DNA of 64,000 nt from contig OZ018416.1 of NCBI GenBank assembly GCA_963969595.1, forward strand, positions 13,036,065 through 13,100,064, read 5' to 3'. Source of the DNA: Neckera pumila (taxonomy: Eukaryota; Streptophyta; Bryopsida; Hypnales; Neckeraceae). Position numbers and translations under genes: made by a program. The stretch's first letter is position 1. Each line of letters starts with the position of its first letter. A model generated the notes under the pieces. It was given only the letters and a program-made list of their open reading frames with translations, searched no databases and had not been told where the DNA came from. This document shows, in pieces, positions 47,430 to 59,790 of the stretch.

Positions 47430-48224
47430 TAAAGAGGAGGAGGAGGGAGATGAGAATCGAACTGTGCTTTCCTTCTAGCTTTTGGCATGTTTTCAACTCC
47501 GTTGTTTTGCAAAGACAAGGATGTCTAGTATAGAATTCTGCTGCTATGCTTCACAAGCTAAGAAAGAGAGTGTATGGTTTTCGTTTGCAAGGTGCTCAGC
47601 AGTTGTGCAAGCTACTACTCCGTTTTGGGAGATGCTTGCATTCATTTTAGCTTAGCTTTCTGGTAGTAGGGTGGATCCTGGAGCCGGCCGTAGTTGCCGT
47701 GCTTTAGGCAATTGTAGCAAAATCATAGTGAAGAGTCTACAGGCGCCGGCACTTGCAATTATGAATTCAGCTGCTTCAAACTTACTGGAATGCAGACACT
47801 ACTTCGTAAGCAACAGTGAAAAATGGCCATGAGCCAACGGCTGGTGTTCCCCACCACTAGGAACTGCCCTTGCCATGACTTGGCAACATGCCTGTAGTTT
47901 TTTTTTCCAAGATTCCAAAGAACGTTTTGGTCTTGGGCAGACTCTTAGTAGTTGACAAATTTCACAAACTCTAGCAACACAGTGTACTTGGTCAGGTCGT
48001 GTGCCCGCCAATCCCTTCCATGCCATACCGTTTTTATTGCTCTAACCTAAATTAGCTTGAGACAAATCTCGTTTTTAGTGCGGGACACAACTCCATACAA
48101 TTCAGAAGTCGGCTATCCATCTGCCATAAAAAATTTGAATGAAAAATCCGATTATTTTTTCATCAGCGACTAAATACTTCCATTCAAACGCCATAGAATG
48201 GCTCTGGCGACGCTTCTGGGTTAA

Positions 48225-49681
<1,457 letters not shown>

Positions 49682-51177
49682 TTAATCCCTAAAGGACTGT
49701 TGTTCCTTCGAGAGACAAATGGGATTTTAGGCAGGTATCTACGGGCTGAATTTTTGTCGTGATTTTATGAATTTTTTTTGGTAGATAGAAAAAACTGCTA
49801 AGCTTTGTAGGAATATAATTTTTTTCAATCGGTGCCTGGAAAAAAAAGTTATGCCCAAATAAGCTCAAAACAGGGGACGGTGGGCAACAATTTCTTCTTT
49901 TTTCTTTTTTCTTTTTTTTCTTTATTTTCTTATAGATTATATTTTTGTCTATTTAAAAAGCTTTGATTCATTTCCTTTGAATTTGTTATGAGAAAATTAT
50001 GGACAATCTTGTTTTTTGGGCATTTAGAGCATCTTCCTGAAAAAAATAACTTATAGGATCCATTTCTAAATGCAATTTTTACAATTTTTCAAAAAAAGGC
50101 TCCACAAGGTTTAGTTTTTTTGCTAGAACAATCTCACCATTGAGATTGGTGCATTTTAATTCCATATAAAAGATGTTACTTCCTCCGTCCCAAAATGATT
50201 GTCCATCTTTCCAAAAATAGATGTCCAGAAATGATTGTCCACTACTTCAAATTTAGTTATATGAAGATGAAATTCATAAAATAGTTAGTATGTCACAATA
50301 AGAGTTTCAATCAGATGAAGATACAATTCATGAAATAGTCAATGTCAATTCTACGAAGACACAATTTATGAAATAGCCAATTTTAGTTACCCAAGCTACT
50401 TATAATAAGCTGCTTACAAGTTGCTCAAAAAAGATCTAACCGTAAACTATCTTTATGAAATCTTCATGGGATACAAAGACAAGATGGAAAACAATGCGTT
50501 GCTATGCTCAATATTCATTTTTGATGGAAAATCATAAGCTAGCGGGTGATTTATCATATGAATTTACAGGATCAAATTTCCCACTTTAAATAGTGTATAC
50601 TTTAAACTTGATATTGCTGTTTTTGCAAACCATTGAGTAAATCAAGAGTTAATCTTCATGTCTGCACTCATTACTTTATCAAATTCTCAAATTTTGCCTT
50701 AATCTTGAGAAAAGTTTTTCAAGGGACAATCATTTTGGGACGGAGGAAGTAATATTTTAGATTTTCCCTCTATCTTGTACCTACTTCTACTTAACAATTG
50801 TTTTAATAATGAAAATTAATTTTTTTTTTATCTTTTTTCTTCCCTAGACTCTCAACTCAATTCTTCACTTTAAGGATTAAAAGCTCAAAACTTTGTAGTG
50901 CAAAACATTTAAGTTAAAAATGTTCAATGTCATAAATTTTTAGTCCCGCAATTTGTTGATAAACTTGTTTTTTCACTTTAAACACAGATATCTTGCAATT
51001 TTGTGCGGTCAAAAATTCTGAAATTTTTTCCACACATTGTCATACTAATTAGGTATAAGATCCTATGGTTAGATGTGGAAAAAAAAAATAGTTTTCATTT
51101 TTTTTTACTCTTTGCTATAGACAGGCAGTTTTGAGTGTTTTTTGGCAAAAAAATGGCCTTGGTCCTTTAGGGGTTAA
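49682..51177. mobile_element. TTAA-flanked piggyBac-type MITE, family B copy 3 (inverted, carrying a Stowaway)
   Basis: TTAA 49682-49685 then TCCCTAAAGGACTGTTG; right end TTGGTCCTTTAGGGG-TTAA (51174-51177). It is 1496 bp in all; after subtracting the nested Stowaway and one TA (573 bp) it is 923 bp, matching the other family B copies (910 and 926 bp). Its orientation is opposite to theirs. Its right TTAA is also the left TTAA of PB2. Non-coding. Confidence 0.82.
50179..50749. mobile_element. Stowaway-like MITE (571 bp), TSD TA, nested in family B
   Basis: Left end CTTCCTCCGTCCCAAAATGA, right end TCATTTTGGGACGGAGGAAG when trimmed to the matching part; TA on both sides (50177-50178 and 50750-50751). 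C-T-CC-TCCGTCCC is the classic Stowaway end of the Tc1/mariner superfamily in plants. Non-coding interior. Confidence 0.88.
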
Positions 51178-52193
51178 CCCCAAAGCGACATTCAGTTTTC
51201 ACCTTGGCAGAAAACTCGTGAAAGCTATTTGGATATCTAATTTATTTCCCGAGTATCTGAGGCATTAGCAAAACATCTGACCATGCAATTGGAAAGAGAG
51301 CTTATGTATTTGCTACTTTGTAAAAAATGAACCGTACAAGCCTGGATTAGGTTGACTTTTTCTTCGATGCAACTTGCTACAATACTCCCAGAAAAGAAGA
51401 CAAATGACAAAGTAATTCAATTGGTGGCCTCTTGACCCAAGCAAATGAACGAATTACGTAAATAACCAAACTAGTGAATTGTGAACCATGACATCTTCCC
51501 CCACCCCAACTTGAAAAAATTGCAAAACCTCCCAAACGCTGTCGTACTCGACCGAGTTTTTGGAGCAATTGGACTTACAAAACATTTGGCAAAACATGGG
51601 GAGGTATTTTCCACAATCGCTTCGGTTTATTTGAAGGGTGACATACATACCTGTATTGACAAAAAATTTGAGGAGAAACCAACGGTGCGATGTCTACTTC
51701 GAAGACGATGACTGTTGTCTTCCTGCAGTTTCTCCTCATACCCAATGCATCATCGGACTACCCCGGGTAAGCAGCGCCGCGTGGCAGCTGCCGTGCAAGC
51801 ATGTACACGCGGAACAAAGTTTCAACAACGGAAATAGGGTCCACAACCATTGGTCACCACCCTTGACTGTAGGTCATAGACTAGTCCCGCCGTGATGACT
51901 AGAAAGCAATTGCAACAATTTCATTGAACACAGTCGTGCTACCTTCAGGTAATACTCAACAATGACGCTTCTAGAATTGTGCCTCATATATTGAATGTCC
52001 GAAATTACAAAGTAGGCACGCACTTACAAAATGGTGCGTACTCCCTCCAACATCTACCTCAACAACATAAACACATGACTACAAAAGCAACCGCTGCTAC
52101 AACGGGAATACCTGTGCGAAACAAGAAAAAACTGCACCTCACGCTGTTCTAGCTCTTCTAATCCCTATAGATACATCAAACCACTACAGCTAT

Positions 52194-54774
52194 TCAATCC
52201 AATGCCAACCATGCCAAATAGAAGACTAAATCAGAGCTGAAGTGGCCCTCCAGGTGTGCTTTTGGTGAAACGTTGCACCTTTGGGGTCGTGGTGACGACC
52301 GAAGCTCCACATTGGTGACTAGCTGTCCGCTCTGCAAAAGCCACCAACTGTTGGAATTTGAGAGCCCACGCCATAGCCATATCTTTGCTACAAACTTAGC
52401 ATGAGTATGAACAAGGCAAAAACAACTTCCTTGACATAAGAATGTGCCTGCGCAACCAAGACAAAACCTCTTTTGCTTACGCCCGTAGAGGCGGCACTTC
52501 CTCCTCTGCATTCCAACTGATTGGCACTTGTGAATGCCACAGTCCAAAATATTAAACCTACCGCCAGTTCTACCAAGTCGGAACGTTGGACCAATGAGCC
52601 AAGACGCTTCTTCATAGTGGAAGGCAGCTCTCAAGATGGGGCGTGCAGTGCGACCTTTGTCATGCCTCCCTGCGACATGTGCTTTGTATAACAAGTATGC
52701 ATTCCCCAGAGATGTATCAAGGATAAAAGAACAGTAGCTGATGCCACCACTTGTGTGTCATAATTTGCACCGTATACCCAACACAGCAGTGGTTGACAAC
52801 GTCAACCCCTTTCATCATCTCCTGATATTCCTTCTGAATGGGGGATGTTGGGAATTCATCATGTGAGCCTCCAACCCACTTCATTGTTGTGCATCCTGTT
52901 GCTGTAGGGTCAGATGATGTACTGAGGAAATGCACATGACAACTATCAAACCAGACGCATGCGGTCATTTGCCTTGACCTATGCATAGCTACAACTAACG
53001 TCTCTCTAGGAAGATCCTGTTTTGCATACTGCACAAGGTGACTTGGCATTCCTCTGCGGTTAGGTTTTACTGTGCCAGTCAACTATGTTCCAGCAGCCAG
53101 CAAGGCATCGGCTAAAGGAGGAGATGTAAAGAAGCGATCGGTTACTACTACGTGGCCTAGGCTTGTAAGGTCCAATACTAAACTCAAGACAACTTTTTGA
53201 CCCAAATCCTTCTCTGATTTCTGCCCTTTGCGGCCCTCATAAACCTCGAGATTGTACACATAACAACTTTTGCTAGTTGCACAGCACCATACTTTAATTC
53301 CGTATTTGACAGGCTTGTCTTTCATGTATTGTTTGATGTCGCATCTCCTACCCTTGTAAGCTACCATTATCTCATCACAAGCTACATGTTTCTCACAATT
53401 GTAGGCTGCTTTGGAACGAGCTACAAAGTTCTCTATGAGCCAGCGGCATTTTCCAATCTTGTCATAGCCTACGACGGTTTTATCTTGAACGAGAGATGAA
53501 TTGTCAACTAGGTGGATGCACAAGAGGATTTGTTCAAATCGAGGTCTCTTCATCACGTGCTTCACTACTTCACACCCATAGAATTTTTGTTTTGACCAGT
53601 AGGACCTAATAGACGGTTGCTGCTTCAGACCCATTAGAATACAAATACCTAACCAGCCTCTCAACTCCTGAACTATAAGAACCTTCCATTTACCGCGTCC
53701 GTTCAAGACGCATGGGTGTTTGTAACTCTCCTGTTCTGTATAGGCATTTGTTTCTCTACAAATACGGAGGAGATCAGACTCAAGCCAAAATTGATCAAAG
53801 AATTCATGGACCTCTATCTTACGGTGACTCTATCTACGTGTAGGTCCTGGACGTGGCCCTATGAATGACTCTCGGTCTCCAACTAGCATAGTATCAAGTG
53901 AGTCCCAATGCCCATCTCCATAACATGTTTCAAATGAGCATTCATCTAAAACAACATCGGATAAGGGACCCACTTCATCGAAGACATCGGATTCATCCAA
54001 CTCCCAATCTGAGTTATAGGCGTCGAAGTCACAAGCAAAATTGTTGTATTGTGCTGTCCACTCTGGGTCCTCATCATCTCCTTCTTTGGAAGACTTGTTG
54101 GTTGAAATCGGATCCAGCGGTAGCATGTAGTTGGGGTAAGTTACCTCAATCTTTGGTGAGTATGTCGGCTTCAGCGGGCTGTCCTCCAACGACAGCGGAG
54201 GCAACTCCAAATCTCCGGTGACAAGGAAGGGTGTTAGGCCTTTGTCATTGACAGATGTCACTTCAAATTGCGGAAGGAGTCTTTGGCGTGTGACTCTGAA
54301 GCCATTTGCCGATGAAGTCCACAATTTTCGTTGGTCCACTTCATGTTGGATAAATGGTCCACCACCATTAGCGCCTTCTATTACGCAATGGTGCTTCAAA
54401 ACTATTCGCTCGCCAATGACTCTGCCGAAATATACCACAATCATGTCCTCCCCTGTAACAGAGTGTACGAACTCCCTGATAATCTCACCATTCAAGGCTT
54501 GGCCACTGTTACATGTAGGACTGAGGTCAAGAGCTCCTGGTAGTACTATAGCACAGCATTTCGGAATCTCTTCCCATTCATTGAAAGTGTCAAGGGCCAG
54601 AGCAGAGTATTGGTCATACAAACAAACATCACTTTTGCAAGAGTTGTACCACCCTGCCGAGTCGTTGTTGCGAAGCGGTGCCTTGCCTTTCCTACCAGTG
54701 CTGCATTTCGACCTTTGAGGAGCTTCCTTACAATCATGTGGAGTGAGTGACAAGCATTCCAATTCAGTAGCCAT
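52194..54774 (-). pseudogene. piggyBac transposase (DDE_Tnp_1_7 type), PB2, broken
   Basis: Catalytic aspartates can be seen in VACDEIMVAYKGRR (about 53376), HVVVTDRFFTSPPL (about 53139) and MMKGVDVVNH (about 52803), with GTVKPNRRGMPSHL and HKWWHQLLFFYP nearby. One frame from 54774 to 52717 is interrupted by TAG at 53830-53832 and TAG at 53083-53085. After FFYP a frameshift (about 52715-52730) moves the reading to the frame that gives ILDTSLGNAYLLYKAHVAG and then a Cys-rich stretch (RKCRLYGRKQKRFCLGC...LCQGSC), which fits the C-terminal zinc-binding finger of piggyBac transposases. The N-terminal 314 codons include a long acidic region (DDEDPEWTAQYNNFACDFDA). Confidence 0.87.
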
Positions 54775-54780
54775 GGGCGT

Positions 54781-55305
54781 TTATTGTTTTGCAGCCTTGG
54801 CCTTGTCACTCCCATTGCCTTCAAAGGCAGTGAGTTGATGTGCACCATGCGAATGTGCTGCAGCATTTACTATGTCTATCAAGTTCCGGACCACTCGCCC
54901 CCATTGCGTGCTTGGCCTGAGAATCAGAGGAGCATCACGATTCTGCAGTCCAATAATTGGGGCCACCCAATCCTTTGGCGCGCTCGAAATGGTAGGCATC
55001 TTCTTAGATTTATCCCTACCCCTCCCGTTTTGTTTCTTTTTTCCATCTCCTCTACAGCCACGCAGGCTCCCTCCTTCTTCCGCACTACAAGCTAGGAGAT
55101 CTGCAGCGCTGAATCCGCGGCCCCTTCCTGCTCGTCCCCGACCCCTCGCCGTTGTTGAATTCACTCCGAAATGCGAAGGTTGATTCTTCTTCTTCGTGGG
55201 CCCACTGAGTAATTGCTTTGGTTTCGGCAGTGGAGTGGTCAAATTCCTTGGAAGACACAGTATACCAGAGTTGCTTCGGGTGGCTAGACAACTGCGGTCC
55301 TCCAA
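54781..55305 (-). pseudogene. PB2 upstream frame with an Arg/Gly-rich patch
   Basis: 174 codons in the same frame as the transposase, ended by TAA at 54781-54783, only 6 bp before the next ATG. It contains RGRGRAGRGRGF and a KKKQNGRGRDKSKK-type basic run, then a part without known motifs. It may be the decayed N-terminus of the transposase or a separate upstream frame. Confidence 0.4.
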
Positions 55306-56634
55306 CGGTTGTATTGTCGTTGTTGTAAGAATTTGCTACAACTGCAGTGGTGGGCTCCCTTTTGGTGACTAGGCCTCCTGCTGCACACTATGTCCCTCCT
55401 CCACATTCGCCGCCGGCGCTCTCTGCTCCTTCAATTTGGCATCGTTTCCTCTCGCCACGTCTTGCTATCGGTGCTTCACATAGCATTGTGTCCCTAAACT
55501 CGCGCTGCGAGGCGGCACCTGGCAGCTGCCCTCCTTGCCTCCTTCACGCTGAATTGGACAACATTATTGGGCCACAATCCACGAATCAAGGAGTCAATGT
55601 GCTCCGGAAAAGGAGTTTGCTCCCTCCAGCCAAGAGCTTGACTTGTTTGCGCTCAGAAATGGTATTGGTAATTGCGATTGGTAGGGGAGTGAGGCCAAGG
55701 CTGACTCTTTCCAACGACATACAAGCGTAGCAAGAAATTGACATCCAAGCAATTGATGAGTTTCTTCCTCTACCAAACTGTGCATTTGCGCTGGAGGAGC
55801 CACTCATCAAGCACGTCGGCTTCTACCACTAAGTGCTTCGATAGGTCACACAACACTGCCCCTCTTATAAAATCCATCGCCTCTCTCAATTCGCAAGAGA
55901 ATTCCCACTACGCAGACAACGTCCCTGTTCCTTCCCGCACCCCCTTCTTCTGTTGATTGCCATAGCTGTCTCTCGGATTCCAAATGTCTCCACTACCTGT
56001 CCTTGGAAATTGTACGTGGAGACGGCAAACGCTCATTGCAAGTGTAACCATGATGCGTTGGCCAACCATGGTGGAGGAATTCCTCAATGACCCTGAATCC
56101 AATTGCGGTGCTTTTGTGCAAGAGCAACACAGCAGAAATTCTAATGATGCGTCCGGCAATCCAAACCCTACGGCAAGCTCTCTCTCCTTATACAGACGCC
56201 CCACTACTTTCTCCAAAAACAATGCACGACAGGAATCCAAGGCACTAGTCTCTCTCTCCAACAACTCAACCTCTGCTGAAGTGTTCGTGCCTAAAACCCT
56301 TGTGAAGAAGCCTCATCACCCTCCACGACGACATTGACCAACGGTCACTCTGCGGGTGCGCGTGCTATTGAACTTGGGGTTTCACTAGGTGATGTAAACC
56401 CTAAAACATACATGGCCCTCCTCAAATTCCCCAATTCTAACAACCCAAAAAACAAAAGTTTGCACAAAAAATCCGGTAGATCTCCAATGGGCCAGGACAA
56501 ATGCACATTGCAAAGCCCTTACGAAGATGCACAAGCCACTCTCAAACAGCTTTCTTGTTTGACACCTCGAACTATGCAAATTTTGCACTGGAAATAACGC
56601 GAGGACATTTTTTATCCGCCATGTTGCTTTGGGG
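55306..56634 (-). other. PB2 right-end region
   Basis: It holds several overlapping frames on both strands (for example 55908-56264 minus and 55984-56337 plus), none with a domain I know. GC is above the surroundings, as in the rest of PB2. It probably contains the transposase promoter. Confidence 0.3.
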
Positions 56635-56638
56635 TTAA

Positions 56639-57011
56639 ACTACAAACCAATATACTGTCATGACATAATACCTTAGAACCTTCTAGAAATAATAGTTATC
56701 TCAAAGTAGTAGTACCATTAGATGACTTATCAAGGCCGAGAGTTCCTAGACAATGGAAAACAATGTTACAAGGGAACTTCACCACATTAGCAATCTGACG
56801 TGGTTGAGAGATTGCTTCATTAGATAATACTGTTTAATTAATTTTTAAATATCTTTTTTTAAAAATAATTTATAATTTATTAAAATTTTAAATATTTTTG
56901 GTTTAAATCAAAATAATTATTAATCAATATTATGACAACATTGCATTGTTTGAAAGCAAGGAAACCCCCTTGAAACGGCCCTCCCATGCCCTCAAAAAAC
57001 ATTTAATGCTT
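56639..57011. other. AT-rich intergenic DNA
   Basis: No gene recognised. An AT-only stretch lies at about 56833-56935. Confidence 0.3.
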
Positions 57012-57784
57012 TAAAAAAGAACTATAAATAAAAGATAGATAGTACATAATAGTATATAAGGATGTCAAGGTTAGAGTGATTATAAATTTCAACAATATAT
57101 TTCTTTTATTTCTAGCTTCTTGCTTTAATTATGCTTGCTTGAAATCTAGGATTTCATCTTATCTTGAAGAATATCCATTTGTATTGTATATATAGTGTTC
57201 ATAACAATTTGTTAGGACTACATTCAAATTGTATATTGTAGGATTTTTTTCTTGGATTTTTTTATTATTATAGCATAAAGACAAAGTATTAGATTGTTCT
57301 AAATTGGTATGTAGACTCTTATTAGAGTCTTTAACAATCTCCGTTTTAGAAAATAAGATTGAAACTATTTCTTCAATAATTCTAGAACTTTGAACACTTG
57401 TAATTTTTGGGAAAATAGTCTTAATCTTGTTTTTTAAAGCAAAGGTGGTAAAAGACTCCATTAAAAGTTTTATATCAATTTTTAAAACAATCTAATAGTC
57501 TGTCTGTATGCTATGACAAGAGACCCAAGAACAAAATCCTACAAAGTACAATTTGAATGTAGTCTTCACAAATTGTTACGAATACCATGAACACAAGACA
57601 AATGGATATTCTTTAAGATAAGATCAGATCCTAGATTTCAAGGAAGAGTACAAGAACATAACTTAAGCAAAAAGCAAAAAGTTATACAAGATATGTTGTT
57701 GAGACTAAAGATTACCTTAGTCTACTATTTATTAGAATTACCTTATATACTACTATTTATCTTTTAATTATAGTTCCTTTTTTA
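57012..57784. repeat. Foldback element: long inverted repeat with arms of about 320 bp
   Basis: The left arm (about 57012-57335) and the right arm (about 57443-57784) are inverted copies separated by about 110 bp. Matching landmarks: TTGAAATCTAGGAT near 57139 against ATCCTAGATTTCAA near 57628; GAATATCCATTTGT against ACAAATGGATATTC; ACTACATTCAAATTGTA against TACAATTTGAATGTAGT. Arms differ by substitutions and small indels. It may be a foldback transposon or a MITE with long ends. A transcript would form a long double-stranded RNA. Confidence 0.8.
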
Positions 57785-58881
57785 GAGTATTGTTGCTAGT
57801 TTAGAATAATTATTTTTAGAGAAATACTACTTTTAAGAGATTCTAAGGTGTATGTCTATGACACAAACCTAAAGAAGTTTTAAGAAGGAGGACAAGTATG
57901 TGTCAACTCTTGGTTGGATGCAGAGTTACCTTCTTGAAACTTCTTTAGGTCAATTGGTTTCTACTTCGAGACTTGTTCTTTCTCCCTTCTTGCTTCCATT
58001 GCTTCCATGTGTACATCAAACTTATTTTCTGTTGTTTTCAACTCAACAATTTTTTTGGTAGTGCTATTATTTATTGCATTCCTTGTTGTTTCTTGTACAA
58101 GATTAACCATACCTGCATCCATGTCCATTTTGTCCAAAAGATTAGAACTTAGATCTAATACCAATATAACAATAATTATTCTAAATTAACAACTATTGTT
58201 ATCCTATTCTTCTAAGACTCTTCACAAACATGGTAATAAAAGTAAATCATCATCAAATCTGACTAAAGTAAAAGACCCCATTAAGGTCAAAATTAGGAGT
58301 GTGCCCTCATGCCATTGCTAAAATTTTCAAATTTTTTTCCACACAAAGATAAGTGTGAGAGACAGCGAGGACATTTGAAATTATATTTTTTGGACCAAGT
58401 AATAATTAGTTTTGAATTTTTGAAATGATCAGCCCATAGGGGTCTGTAGGCTACCTCATGACCAACAAAATTTGAATCCAATATGGTCATCTTCCTACCC
58501 AATGCAGTCACAACATTTTCAAATATGGAAGACCTAAAAAATTAGTTTTTACAAAGAATTTTACACTGAAAAGTTGGGAGTACCTATTGAGGTCACTAAT
58601 TATTCCATAACTACCATGTGAGGCATTGATTGTGGTATGGAAAACCACAATGGGGTCATTAGGTGTCCATCATGGGCCATTTGACCGCAACAGGGTCGTT
58701 TACCTTATAGCATGAATCACACAACCAGCAAGGCCATCTTCAAAGCTATATTTGAAATATATTCATTTGAATTAATGTAATTGAATCTCAAATGAGTATT
58801 CTTACAACTCATTTTTTCTTCTTGCCTTGAAGTTCTAAAATATCTTTCCACCATACCCAATTGTCTTCAATTTTTATGTTA
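57785..58881. other. AT-rich intergenic DNA
   Basis: No gene recognised. A small inverted repeat (CCTAAAGAAGTTT at about 57869 and AAACTTCTTTAGG at about 57937) may be a short hairpin. Confidence 0.35.
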
Positions 58882-59790
58882 TTAACCCCTAAAAGACCAA
58901 ATAGCATTTTTTGGCAACAAATAGCATTTTTGGTCATCCATTTATAAACAAAATTTCCGTTGTTTTCTTTCAAGTTTTCACACAACATGTGGGTCAAGGG
59001 TAAGCTTTAAGGCACAATAATTTCCATAACTTTTGAATTATATGGTTAAAAAGTTATTGTATGATATGTAGTTTTTTTTGGAATTTGAGCTGCACGGGTA
59101 GCTACAAAAATCACTTTTGAAGAAAGAAAAATGTGTGTGAAGCTTTGAATCACTCCATTTTAATTATTGAGATGAAAATTATGATTATTTTTAGTTTGTG
59201 GATAGTTATGGAATCTCTACTCTAAAATAAACTTTGAAATCCTTTATTTAACTCAATTTTCAACATTTTTGAAAAAAATAAAATCATAGGATGTAGATTT
59301 TTTATTACAACATTATAACCATTAGAATTGGCATTTTCCAATTGGCCATGACTAAATTTTTATCAATTTAGTTATCTAAACCAATCTCCCCTTCTTTCTA
59401 CTTGCTATTTTTTTCAAGCGTGAATATGAAATATTTTTTGTTGAAATATTTACATGTATTTCCAAATTATTTTCTTAACATATAATATTAGAGAGTTGCA
59501 AGTTGTAGGATCTACATATTTTTGGATAAAAAGTTTGAAAGATGAAATTTAACCATATGAGAAGAATTGAAAATACTTTCTTGAACATGCACCATTGTGG
59601 TCCATATTAAAGAAAAATAACTCCAACGACTCTAAGTAATTGGCATACATGAAAAATATGCTTCTTTAAGGTCCCAAATTGGATTCCAAAAAGTCCGTTC
59701 AAGTGACACCTAGACTATAGGCTATATTACATGAATCTTGTGATCCAATTTTATTTTGAAAGATTACCAATATGACCTTAAAGGGTGATT
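58882..59790. mobile_element. Family G/A-like TTAA-type element, right end unclear
   Basis: Left end TTAA-CCCCTAAAAGACCAAATAGC (TTAA 58882-58885). The first part matches family G (TATTGTATGATATGTAGTTTT, GAGCTGCACGGGTAGCT) and the later part family A (AAAATCATAGGATGTAGA). No good right end is found; a degraded candidate CCTTAAAGGG lies near 59777. The element is truncated or highly diverged. Confidence 0.5.

Larger units (their letters stand above)
41857..48224 (-). mobile_element. Complete piggyBac-type transposon PB1 (6.4 kb)
   Basis: Flanked by TTAA at 41857-41860 and 48221-48224. The left end is CCCAGAAACGTCGGACTC and the right end, inward, is CCCAGAAGCGTCGCCAG: 13 bp of inverted repeat with one mismatch. 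Next to the left end is a small palindrome CGGAC(TCAT)GTCCG. A minus-strand piggyBac transposase pseudogene (44378-46729) lies inside, with further open frames upstream of it. The element is richer in GC than the neighbouring MITEs. With a broken transposase it is probably non-autonomous now. The left end lies about 2.2 kb downstream of the ARM gene. Confidence 0.85.
51174..56638 (-). mobile_element. Complete piggyBac-type transposon PB2 (5.5 kb)
   Basis: Flanked by TTAA at 51174-51177 and 56635-56638. The left end is CCCCAAAGCGACATTC and the right end, inward, CCCCAAAGCAACATGG: 14 bp of inverted repeat with one mismatch. The left TTAA is shared with the family B element. A minus-strand transposase pseudogene lies inside (52194-54774, with an upstream frame to 55305). 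The ends resemble the MITE group (CCCCTAAAGGACC) with one gap, more than those of PB1 do. Probably inactive because of stops and a frameshift. Confidence 0.87.

Noticed and set aside
53083..53832. Recoded or read-through TAG codons in the PB2 transposase
   Set aside because: A TAA in the same frame, a separate frameshift at the C-terminus, and different stop positions in PB1 are better explained by decay.
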